The notes under the pieces are model-generated. The model was not told the origin of the DNA. It worked only from the letters and a program-made list of their open reading frames with translations, and did not search any database. This document shows positions 34,205 through 41,195 of a stretch of 41,195 nt of DNA, one piece after another. Position 1 is the stretch's first letter. Each line of letters opens with the position of its first letter. The stretch comes from Nitrospirales bacterium (GTDB lineage Bacteria; Nitrospirota; Nitrospiria; Nitrospirales; UBA8639): positions 1 to 41,195 of the forward strand of contig JALDRK010000033.1 in the NCBI GenBank assembly GCA_031315915.1, in the 5' to 3' direction. The position numbers and the translations under genes were made by a program.

Positions 34205-35395
34205 ATGTATACGATCGAAATGCTCCCAGCCGCACTTGGTGATTGTTTGTGGATCGAATATGGGGATCGGAACAATCCGAGTCGTATCTTGATTGATGGG
34301 GGAACGGTTGGAACGATCGACTGTATTACCTCAAAAATTCATGCTGTGGCTGCCAGAGAAAAGCGTTGTCGTTTCGAGCTGGTCGTTGTGACTCACATCG
34401 ATGCTGATCACATCGAAGGCATTATCAAGTTGCTCGGTCAGCCGAGTCTTCCTGTCGACATCGAAGAGATCTGGTTTAATGGTAACGATCACCTTCCGAA
34501 GCCGGATGAGAGGGATGAAGAGCAGTTCCTTGGTGGTAAACAGGGGGATTTTCTCTCAGCGCTCATTCGGAAACGGGGGCTTCCATGGAATACGTATGCG
34601 TGGAATGGGGGACCGGTGTATGTTCCACCAAGGAGTCGAGGAAAATTACCGAAATGTACGCTCCCGGGAGGCATGGAACTCACACTCCTGTCACCAACGT
34701 ACAAGGAGCTGCTCAGGCTATCGCAAAAATGGGAAGATGAGCTCACAAAGGCCGGGCTGGTTGGTTGGGAGGATGAAGAAATTCTTGAGGCATTGTTGGC
34801 CAGCCGGAAGCTCGCACCAGAAGAGGAGTTTCTGGGTGAGGAAGATGAAGGGTTTCTTGGTGATGAAGTCATCAATGTAGAGAAATTAGTAGATGCCAAG
34901 AAAAAAGAGGATGCTAGTCCGGCCAATGGCAGTAGCATCGCCTTTGTGGGCTCGTTTAATGGGAAACAGTGTCTGTTCGCAGGAGACGCGTATTCCCCCG
35001 TGTTAAAGCAAGGAGTCGAGCGTTTGTTGGAAGAGACGAATGCAATGCGGTTGAAACTCGACGCGTTCAAGGTTCCCCATCATGGCTCTCGGGGGAATAT
35101 TCACGACGATCTTCTCGCAACCCTGAACTGTCATACATATTTGATCTCGACGGACGGTACGCGGTTCAAACATCCAGATGTAGAAGCGATTGCACGCTTA
35201 GTTGGAGGGAAGTGGCGTCCCAATCCCAAGAACGATCAGCCAATTCAACTTCACTTCAATTACCGTACTCTCTTCAACGGGAAATGGGATGACGAAGCGT
35301 TGTGTCGAGATTGGAATTATACGGTTGTATTTCCAAAAGAGAAAGGTCAAAATGATGACCTTGATCATGGTCTGATGGTGTCGATTGAGCCGTAG
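34205..35395 (+). CDS. MBL-fold metallohydrolase (ComEC-like), partner of the CHAT protease
   Basis: The 396-residue metallo-beta-lactamase-fold protein begins directly with the fold (MYTIEMLPAALGDCLWIEYG). Its metal ligands are H64, D66, D68 and H69 (THIDADH), D261 (LFAGDAY) and H292/H293 (VPHHGSRGN). An acidic insert (about 165-235, many Glu and Asp) distinguishes it from the MBL protein upstream of CHAT. No signal peptide. AGGAGG lies 10 bases before the ATG. Its position 20 bp after the CHAT gene suggests it is an effector or regulator of the same system. Substrate is unknown; nucleic acid or a nucleotide messenger is plausible from the family. Confidence 0.88.
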   Translation: MYTIEMLPAALGDCLWIEYGDRNNPSRILIDGGTVGTIDCITSKIHAVAAREKRCRFELVVVTHIDADHIEGIIKLLGQPSLPVDIEEIWFNGNDHLPKPDERDEEQFLGGKQGDFLSALIRKRGLPWNTYAWNGGPVYVPPRSRGKLPKCTLPGGMELTLLSPTYKELLRLSQKWEDELTKAGLVGWEDEEILEALLASRKLAPEEEFLGEEDEGFLGDEVINVEKLVDAKKKEDASPANGSSIAFVGSFNGKQCLFAGDAYSPVLKQGVERLLEETNAMRLKLDAFKVPHHGSRGNIHDDLLATLNCHTYLISTDGTRFKHPDVEAIARLVGGKWRPNPKNDQPIQLHFNYRTLFNGKWDDEALCRDWNYTVVFPKEKGQNDDLDHGLMVSIEP

Positions 35396-36282
35396 AGGAG
35401 GGTGGAGAACATTGGTAGGGAAATTTTTTTCAAAATCGTGGTTTCTGCCTCTGTAGGAAACGCGGAAGGCACACAATTCTTCGTCGAACAACTCATCGTT
35501 TACGTTGCGTTAACGATCTTCTTTCTCCAGAGATGTCCACTCAGTGAAAATCAGCACTATCTTCATGTGCCATGCGGCTTGCGCAAGGTTTTGTGGAAAT
35601 AATTTCAACTATTCTTGAACCAGGTGGACACTGAAGAGTCTTGGAGGAGAAACAACGCACTCACCACTTCCTGGGCCATCCGTGAGGTTAGCCGTGGCCG
35701 GACTTTACGAGAAATCGCGTTTAAATGCTCCCCTGAGAGGGCGGGGGTTTTTACTCGACAAATACTTAGGGCTTTATTAATCCTTGAGCACAACAAATTC
35801 AGAGGCGGTCCATTTGTCGTCTGATCGCTGGCAAAGTTGCTCGATGAGACAGATGGTGTGAAAATATGATCGTTTTCGAATTCAGGATCCCTCGGCAATC
35901 GCCATTAATTTGGTATTATTCAAAGCGAGGTTCGCTACAAGTTCCTTCATGCGAAAATTCTCCTATTCCAAACTTTGTCGGCCTTTGCTCTGATCCATCC
36001 GCAATCCACCGTCCGTTGGTTTACACCCGTCCAGCTCTCAGCGCGTTTCCTGACCCGATTTTTCCCTTTACCAGATTGGAATTGACCCTCCGTCAATGCC
36101 TGATAATAGTTCCCTGAGTAACGTGTTTACCACCTCTCCGTAGATCTTTCAAACCCAAACACGGATTTCGATCTAGATTGAAGAAAGCGGATCATCAGGA
36201 TCAACAAAAAATCTTAGCTATCAACTCTCCCAGTATGTAAAAAACCCCAAAACCGTATGAATAGAAGAGTCGAATGGAAATG

Positions 36283-36296
36283 TATCCAAATGGATA
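36283..36296. promoter_or_regulatory. Palindrome, possible operator
   Basis: TATCCA and TGGATA form a perfect 6-bp inverted repeat with two bases between. A related ATATCCAATCAGATAC follows about 13 bp later. It lies about 430 bp before the TPR/barrel gene. Regulation is speculative. Confidence 0.25.
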
Positions 36297-36673
36297 ACAT
36301 GTATATCCAATCAGATACAATTTTATTCCTAGTGTGTCTGGAAAGAAGTAACCAGGTTGATCAGGATCCTCTCCAGCGGATCAATGGGAAAACTTTTCAG
36401 AGATTTTCCTGAATTTTTTAAGAAAAACTGTTCCATTTTCTATACAAAAAATATCACATTATGTGGTTGGTTCTCTGATGAGGGAAAGGCCAAGGCTTAC
36501 CAAACGGGCTCTCAAGAAGATAGTCCATTCCAGATTATGGGTGTAAAAGTTGCACGTGCCTAAGAGTAGATCCGACAAATTTCTTTACTCATGAGTGTTC
36601 TTGAGTTGGGCATTAGACATAAATGAGAAGTAGTCAATAGTGTCGAAACGTAAATCTGAAGAAATAAGGAGTA

Positions 36674-36697
36674 ATGTTCCGTTTAAAAAGCCAATGA
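36674..36697 (+). other. Seven-codon leader frame with strong ribosome site
   Basis: ATAAGGAGTA precedes an ATG that opens a 7-residue frame (MFRLKSQ) ending at a TGA 25 bases before the TPR/barrel gene start. It could be a translated leader, or the residue of a former gene start. The site is real in sequence; translation is unproven. Confidence 0.25.
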
Positions 36698-36722
36698 GTC
36701 AAAGTCTATGGAAGTGTTCGAC

Positions 36723-38270
36723 ATGTATCCGCTTTCACCCTTTCCCAGGTTACTGTCTTTTTTGATTCTGATGAAATTCTTTTCAATGATATGTTCGCCA
36801 ACCATTGGGTTGGCTACTGCATCGGAATTTCTGGATCAGGGTGCTGGATATCTTATAAATGGAGAATATGAAAACGCCTTACGGGCGTTTCAAACAGCCG
36901 CCCAGGAAAGTCCTAATGACCCTCACCCTCTCTTTTTTCAGGGTGTGGTCTTAAATCGCCTGGGATACCCGCAGCAGGCTTTCGAACAGTTACAAAAATC
37001 TATGGTTTTGGGAGAAGACCATTCGGATCTTTACTTTGAATTGGGCTGGAGTTTGGAAAAACTTGGGCGCCACCAGGAAGCCATTGCCCATTTTGAAAAA
37101 TACGAATTAGAGCATCCGGGACGAGGTCAAACAAGTGAATTCTGGGGACGTGCCCTTTATGCTCTGGAGAAATATGATCAAGCCGCCCAAAAATTGAAGG
37201 AAGCGCTGAATCGGGATCCTTCCCTGGAAAAAACAGTGAATTTCACATTAACGTTGGTCGAAGCCCATCGGAACAATCCTGCGGGGGCAGTTCAGCATTA
37301 CTTAGCGGTCACGGACTTAGGAGGGGATGATGATCCCTTTACACGATTTTTACAGCCATTGTTTGTACAAAAACCCACTAAGCCCTGGAATATTTCCGTG
37401 TCGGCTGCTGGTGGGTACAATGATAATGTTCTTGGATTAACCAGTCAGGAGTTCCTTCCCACGGACATTTCAAGTCAATCCTCTCCCCTCAGTAGGTACT
37501 CATTAGCGGCTCAATATCAATGGGCTTTCACCAAAAAGCTCAGTTTGTTTGCCCAATACAATTTCTTGGCGGATGTCTATGAAGATATTCCGAGCTTTAA
37601 TCTTCTCGATCATGCGTTTGTCGCTGGAGGTCGGTATCGATTCAACAAAGCGTTCACAGGAACATTTCAACTCATCGATCGATACACGTTGTTTGGTGGA
37701 GACAAATTCAGAAATCAGATCGCTCTACGCCCGGCAGTATCTTTCCGTTGGTCGGAATGGACCGTGACAGAGCTTATACCTAATTTTTCCACTTCAAATT
37801 ATTTTTTGTCCGTGCCAAGCCCGCAGAACCGGGATGGGCAGGCATATGGAGTGTCTGTTATCCAGTATTTCCAAATCCCTCAAACTGAATTTTCGGCCAA
37901 TGTCGGGTGGTTTTTCGTGAAAAACTCAACGAAAGGATCGGATTTCGATTCATCAAGCCATGGTATCCAAGCCGGACTGCAGGCCAGTCCCTTTGGAAAA
38001 TTAACGGGAGAAGTTTTTTATACCAGAAGTTTTGATCGATATGACCATCCGAACTCCTTAGTGGGCAACGCGTTTAAAAGGAAAGATGATATAGACTCGA
38101 TATCGGTTAGAGCCAGTTATCCTATTCTGGAGGCCGCAGGAGATTGGTCGCCTATAGAATTTTCGGTCACAATTTTTGCCCAATATAATTACCTAAAGAT
38201 CAATTCAAACATCGATCTATTGGGGTTCGATCAGAATACATGGTTGGGCGGTCTCATCACGAGCTTCTAA
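36723..38270 (+). CDS. TPR protein with predicted outer-membrane beta-barrel
   Basis: The 515-residue product starts at 36723, with GGAAG 8 bases upstream; ATG 36708 is possible. A signal peptide (1-33, ending GLATA) leads to four or five TPRs at about 37-190. The C-terminal 300 residues alternate in the way of transmembrane beta strands (SLAAQYQWAFTKKLSLFAQY, AFVAGGRYRFNKAFTGTFQL) and end in phenylalanine, the BAM recognition signal. The layout recalls SLAM-type proteins and export proteins of polysaccharide systems. Those are secretion or assembly factors, but no sequence family was identified. The next gene follows after 12 bp and may encode its substrate. Confidence 0.8.
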   Translation: MYPLSPFPRLLSFLILMKFFSMICSPTIGLATASEFLDQGAGYLINGEYENALRAFQTAAQESPNDPHPLFFQGVVLNRLGYPQQAFEQLQKSMVLGEDHSDLYFELGWSLEKLGRHQEAIAHFEKYELEHPGRGQTSEFWGRALYALEKYDQAAQKLKEALNRDPSLEKTVNFTLTLVEAHRNNPAGAVQHYLAVTDLGGDDDPFTRFLQPLFVQKPTKPWNISVSAAGGYNDNVLGLTSQEFLPTDISSQSSPLSRYSLAAQYQWAFTKKLSLFAQYNFLADVYEDIPSFNLLDHAFVAGGRYRFNKAFTGTFQLIDRYTLFGGDKFRNQIALRPAVSFRWSEWTVTELIPNFSTSNYFLSVPSPQNRDGQAYGVSVIQYFQIPQTEFSANVGWFFVKNSTKGSDFDSSSHGIQAGLQASPFGKLTGEVFYTRSFDRYDHPNSLVGNAFKRKDDIDSISVRASYPILEAAGDWSPIEFSVTIFAQYNYLKINSNIDLLGFDQNTWLGGLITSF

Positions 38271-38282
38271 GGAGGGAATGCT

Positions 38283-39479
38283 ATGACACGATCATACTAT
38301 TGGATTACGGGCTTGTATGTCTTCTTCGTGATCGGAGGGGGGAGTCTTGTGTGTGATTCGGCTTTTGGGCAGAGAGCCGGACCTCAGGGATTGGTCCTAC
38401 CCAACAAGGACCAAATTTTAACTATACCCAATGTGATTCAGAGGCCTCTTCCCGATCAAGCTAGTCCGGCCTTTCGAACACCTTCCAATAGTTCGCCTTA
38501 TTCTTCCACCCCAATGCTGCAGAATCCCATGCTCTCGGTTCCTAGCTTACCTAAGGTGAACCCTGAACCCTCTGCAGGACTTTCAGGCTCCTCTGCTACC
38601 CTGTTTCAAACACCGCACAGGCCGGAAGTGTCAGGCGCAATTTCCACTCAACCAGGGTTGTCCTCCGCGGAAAATAGACCTTCGTATCCTTCAAAAGAAA
38701 TTCTTACGAATACTCCGAGTGCTTCAGGCGGAGAAAACACTCTTGCCGATTTTCCAAGCGGTGGAGAATCCAGGATTTCTACGCCAAATTTAGAGGTCGG
38801 TACATTTGATTCCACATCCCTCACAACCTTGAAGGCCAACTTCGAGCAATCTGTCAATGAGCTTGACTCTTTTTCCAAAAGATTAGAGCAGCTTGAGTTG
38901 GTTCGAACCGAATTGAAGAACGGCGTCGAACTGACCCCCGATATGCAAAATGTAATCATGAATTTCGAAGAACGGTTTTTCCCAGGGTTTGAGGGATTGC
39001 CTCCTCCTCCCATTTCCGTCGGCGGAGGCCAGGGTATCCCAAATCCCATCGACAAGGTTATTCAACCTGCTGGTGGTCAAGGAAATGGGTCTGGTTCCTT
39101 CCCAATTACAAACCCATCAGGGACTCAAGAGGGCCCGGGTTCCGTTCAGTCTGACCGTGAGCCAAGGCAATCTCTCAAGGAAACTTCAGGGGCGAATGCA
39201 GGAAGGGATGGAGGGGCAAGCGAGGGAACAGGTGAAGGAACAGGTGGTATCACTGGAAATAATAACGGGGTGGAAGGTGGAAATAACCAAATCGCACAGA
39301 AAAAGGAATGGGCGCAAAGACTCGAACGATTGTTGGAGGAAGGCGGGGAACTCCTAAAATCAAAGCAAAAGGAAACCCAACACCTACACGTGTTAGTACT
39401 GCAACAACAGATCCATCAGGAAGATCGGAACCATGCGCAGCGGAATATTCCCTTGCCTCCCGGGTTTCCGAGGAAATAA
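38283..39479 (+). CDS. Secreted Pro/Ser/Gly-rich protein, possible cargo of the upstream barrel
   Basis: The 398-residue product has a signal peptide (about 1-30, ending SAFGQ). A low-complexity Pro/Ser-rich region (35-165) follows, then a coiled-coil (about 180-215), a Gly/Asn-rich region (240-340) and a charged helical tail. AAGGAGG precedes the ATG and it follows the TPR/barrel gene by 12 bp. Such composition suits an extended surface or secreted protein. No domain was recognised. The TIR-STAND gene begins 62 bp after its stop. Confidence 0.65.
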   Translation: MTRSYYWITGLYVFFVIGGGSLVCDSAFGQRAGPQGLVLPNKDQILTIPNVIQRPLPDQASPAFRTPSNSSPYSSTPMLQNPMLSVPSLPKVNPEPSAGLSGSSATLFQTPHRPEVSGAISTQPGLSSAENRPSYPSKEILTNTPSASGGENTLADFPSGGESRISTPNLEVGTFDSTSLTTLKANFEQSVNELDSFSKRLEQLELVRTELKNGVELTPDMQNVIMNFEERFFPGFEGLPPPPISVGGGQGIPNPIDKVIQPAGGQGNGSGSFPITNPSGTQEGPGSVQSDREPRQSLKETSGANAGRDGGASEGTGEGTGGITGNNNGVEGGNNQIAQKKEWAQRLERLLEEGGELLKSKQKETQHLHVLVLQQQIHQEDRNHAQRNIPLPPGFPRK

Positions 39480-39541
39480 CGGAAGGTTCAGAAAGGCTTG
39501 GGCTGCACACATTGATCTCTCCAAGAGCCTGAAGATTAGAA

Positions 39542-41195
39542 ATGTTTGATGTCTTTCTCTCTTATAACCGCCAGGACGGAGATGTCGTCCGCCGAATTGC
39601 TGAAAAACTCAAACAGGCCAGGATAGCCCCTTGGCTGGATACATGGTGTCTGACTCCGGGAAAGCCGTGGCAGGCAGAAATGGCCTCAGGCTTATTGCAA
39701 TCCTCTTCTTGCGCGGTCTTCGTTGGCCCTGCCGATTTGGGTGATTGGGAGCGGGAAGAATTAGGTTTGGCTTTGGATAGGGCCGTCAAAGAACGCGGGT
39801 TCAGAATTTTTTTAGTTCTGTTGCCAGGATTTCCGGAACCCTTTGACGTCACCAAACTCCATCCTTTTCTCAGTACTCGAACCTGGGTCGATTTTCGTGG
39901 CGGGTTTCAATCCGCTCGCTTGTTTCAACCACTTGTCAATGCGATCAAAGGTGTCCCGTATGGACCGGATCTTCAATGCGAGTTACAGCAAACCGATCGT
40001 CCATATCGGGGACTGCAGGTCTTCGATGAAGAACATGCCAAATGGTACTTTGGACGTAACGGAGAAATTCAACGCGTCCTTGAAAAACTTAAAATTTCAC
40101 GATTCCTGGCAATCGTCGGCCCCTCGGGGAGTGGAAAATCCTCTTTGGCCCGAGCCGGCTTAATTCCACGGTTACGAGAAGGAGCTCTTCCTGGAAGCGA
40201 CACCTGGCCTATATCCGTGCTCTGCCCCGGGTCTAATCCCTTAGCGTCGCTCGCTGCCCTCCTTCTTCGAATCCATCCCGCTGAAGGGATGCCCCAAACT
40301 GTGGATTCTCTCTCAAACGACCCTCGAACCCTTCATTTGGCCGCATCCCTTCTGCTATCCCAGAAACCGTCGACGGCCCGCATGTTTTTATTAATTGATC
40401 AGTTTGAAGAAATTTTTACCCTCTGTTCATCCGAAGAAGAACGAACGTCTTTTTTGGAAAATTTGGTGTATGCCGGATCACAACCTGGGGGGAAATTAAC
40501 CGTCGTTCTGACGATGCGGGCAGACTTTTATCCCAAATGTGCGGCGTATCCTGATTTTTCTACGCGGTTGGCTTCTCACCAATTTTTGGTCAGCCCAATG
40601 AGCGAGGATGGGTTGCGCCAAGCCATCGAGGCTCCGGCTCATCTTTTGAACCACGAATTTGAAGAAGGGTTAGTGGATACCATTCTTAAGGACGTTTCTG
40701 CCCAGCCAGGTGCGTTACCCTTACTGGAATATGCCCTCATGGAATTGTGGGACAGACGACGCGGGAGGCTTCTTACTCTTGAAGGGTATCGAGAAATCGG
40801 TGGTATTGAAGGTGCCTTGGCTCAACGGGCTGATTCGATTTTTCAACAATTTAGCCCGATAGAACAAGGATTTGTACGACAACTTATGCTCCGGCTGACC
40901 CAGCCGGGAGAAGGGACGGAAGATACTCGTCGTCGAACCGAGATCGGTCAACTTTCTCTCTCGCATTCCAAAGGCTCCATGGACCATGTCGTCCATGCCA
41001 TGGTGAATTCAAGGTTGCTCACTGTGAGTCGAGATGAGACAACCAATCAAGAGAATCTCATTGAAGTTTCACATGAAGCGTTGATTCGAGGCTGGCCAAA
41101 ATTACGACAATGGATTGATGCGGATAGGGAGGGCATTCGAGAACATCATCGGATCAATGAAGCTGCTCAGGAATGGAAAGGTATGAAGGGCCAAG
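39542..41195 (+). CDS. TIR-domain STAND NTPase, 3' end outside the window
   Basis: 551 codons are visible. Residues 1-120 are a TIR domain (DVFLSYNRQDGD, then APWLDTWCLTPGKPW). The WEREEL motif places E73 where the catalytic glutamate of NAD-cleaving TIR proteins lies. Residues 155-175 (PYRGLQVFDEEHAKWYFGR) are the entry signature of nSTAND1 NTPases. Walker A is GPSGSGKS (193-200), Walker B is MFLLIDQFEEIF, and the GALPLLEYAL winged-helix motif follows. STAND proteins usually end in WD40 or TPR sensor repeats, which would lie beyond the edge. Ligand binding should drive oligomerisation and TIR activity. The ATG at 39542 is the first possible start after an in-frame TGA, with only a weak ribosome site. 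Confidence 0.9.
   Translation, partial: MFDVFLSYNRQDGDVVRRIAEKLKQARIAPWLDTWCLTPGKPWQAEMASGLLQSSSCAVFVGPADLGDWEREELGLALDRAVKERGFRIFLVLLPGFPEPFDVTKLHPFLSTRTWVDFRGGFQSARLFQPLVNAIKGVPYGPDLQCELQQTDRPYRGLQVFDEEHAKWYFGRNGEIQRVLEKLKISRFLAIVGPSGSGKSSLARAGLIPRLREGALPGSDTWPISVLCPGSNPLASLAALLLRIHPAEGMPQTVDSLSNDPRTLHLAASLLLSQKPSTARMFLLIDQFEEIFTLCSSEEERTSFLENLVYAGSQPGGKLTVVLTMRADFYPKCAAYPDFSTRLASHQFLVSPMSEDGLRQAIEAPAHLLNHEFEEGLVDTILKDVSAQPGALPLLEYALMELWDRRRGRLLTLEGYREIGGIEGALAQRADSIFQQFSPIEQGFVRQLMLRLTQPGEGTEDTRRRTEIGQLSLSHSKGSMDHVVHAMVNSRLLTVSRDETTNQENLIEVSHEALIRGWPKLRQWIDADREGIREHHRINEAAQEWKGMKGQ

Larger units (their letters stand above)
35396..36722. other. 1.3-kb stretch without a convincing gene
   Basis: Many short open frames on both strands, but none combines a ribosome site, domain resemblance and sensible composition. 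Frames at 35615-35824 (+), 35605-35898 (-) and 36357-36563 (+) were considered and not called. Features seen: a palindrome TATCCA-AA-TGGATA at 36283-36296, and a strong AAGGAG followed by a 7-codon frame at 36674-36697. It may be a decayed gene region between two accessory modules. Confidence 0.4.

Noticed and set aside
35605..35898. 97-codon minus-strand frame
   Set aside because: No ribosome site, domain or supporting neighbour; a plus-strand frame of similar quality overlaps it.
36357..36563. 68-codon plus-strand frame
   Set aside because: No ribosome site and no recognisable feature; left uncalled within the gene-poor stretch.

Overview
The window is 41 kb of bacterial chromosome from a Gram-negative organism. 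The evidence for a double membrane is lipoboxes, a TPR protein with a predicted outer-membrane barrel, and periplasmic thiol-redox and peptidoglycan enzymes. Strong AAGGAG-type ribosome sites precede many genes, and gene order is mosaic. The mix of PAS and NarX-type sensors, TPR and HEAT secreted proteins, CHAT, TIR and STAND genes and a C39 relic would suit a Nitrospira-like or other environmental lineage. That is an inference, because no rRNA or other phylogenetic marker is present.

Region 1 (1-6.2 kb). A minus-strand pair encodes an ethylene-receptor-type membrane domain without a kinase, followed by a membrane/PAS sensor cut by the window start. Next come a broken C39-peptidase-like gene, a fused 3-methyladenine glycosylase/DUF488 gene, an HtrA-like protease and two secreted proteins of unknown function. 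Region 2 (6.3-10.5 kb, minus strand). A NarX/NarL-type two-component pair sits upstream of a DsrE-TlpA-CcdA periplasmic thiol cluster. Region 3 (10.6-18 kb). It holds a HIRAN protein with a RelE/ParE-like tail, a uracil-DNA-glycosylase-like protein, HEAT-repeat and HExxH secreted proteins, a TMTC-like membrane protein, a D-Ala-D-Ala carboxypeptidase split by a frameshift, and a DUF4412-like protein.

Region 4 (18.4-21.7 kb). A tight plus-strand operon carries a saccharopine-dehydrogenase-like protein, an aldehyde dehydrogenase and a VOC/HPPD-like dioxygenase, consistent with lysine catabolism. Region 5 (21.7-27.2 kb, minus strand). It holds two small coiled-coil genes, a TPR lipoprotein, a radical SAM protein preceded by a perfect 18-bp hairpin, and a patatin phospholipase coupled to an 87-residue protein. 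Region 6 (27.36-28.63 kb) is an intact-looking IS3-family element.

Region 7 (28.7-41.2 kb, plus strand) is the most accessory part. It contains a membrane protein, a lipoprotein, an MBL-fold hydrolase with a possible SH3-like N-terminus, a CHAT caspase-like protease with a TPR-like tail, a second MBL-fold hydrolase in the CHAT operon, a 1.3-kb stretch without convincing genes, a TPR/beta-barrel plus secreted-protein pair, and a TIR-STAND gene running off the end. The CHAT protease flanked by two ComEC-type MBL hydrolases, with a TIR-STAND gene downstream, is the best candidate for an undescribed conflict system. No tRNA, rRNA or CRISPR array was seen.
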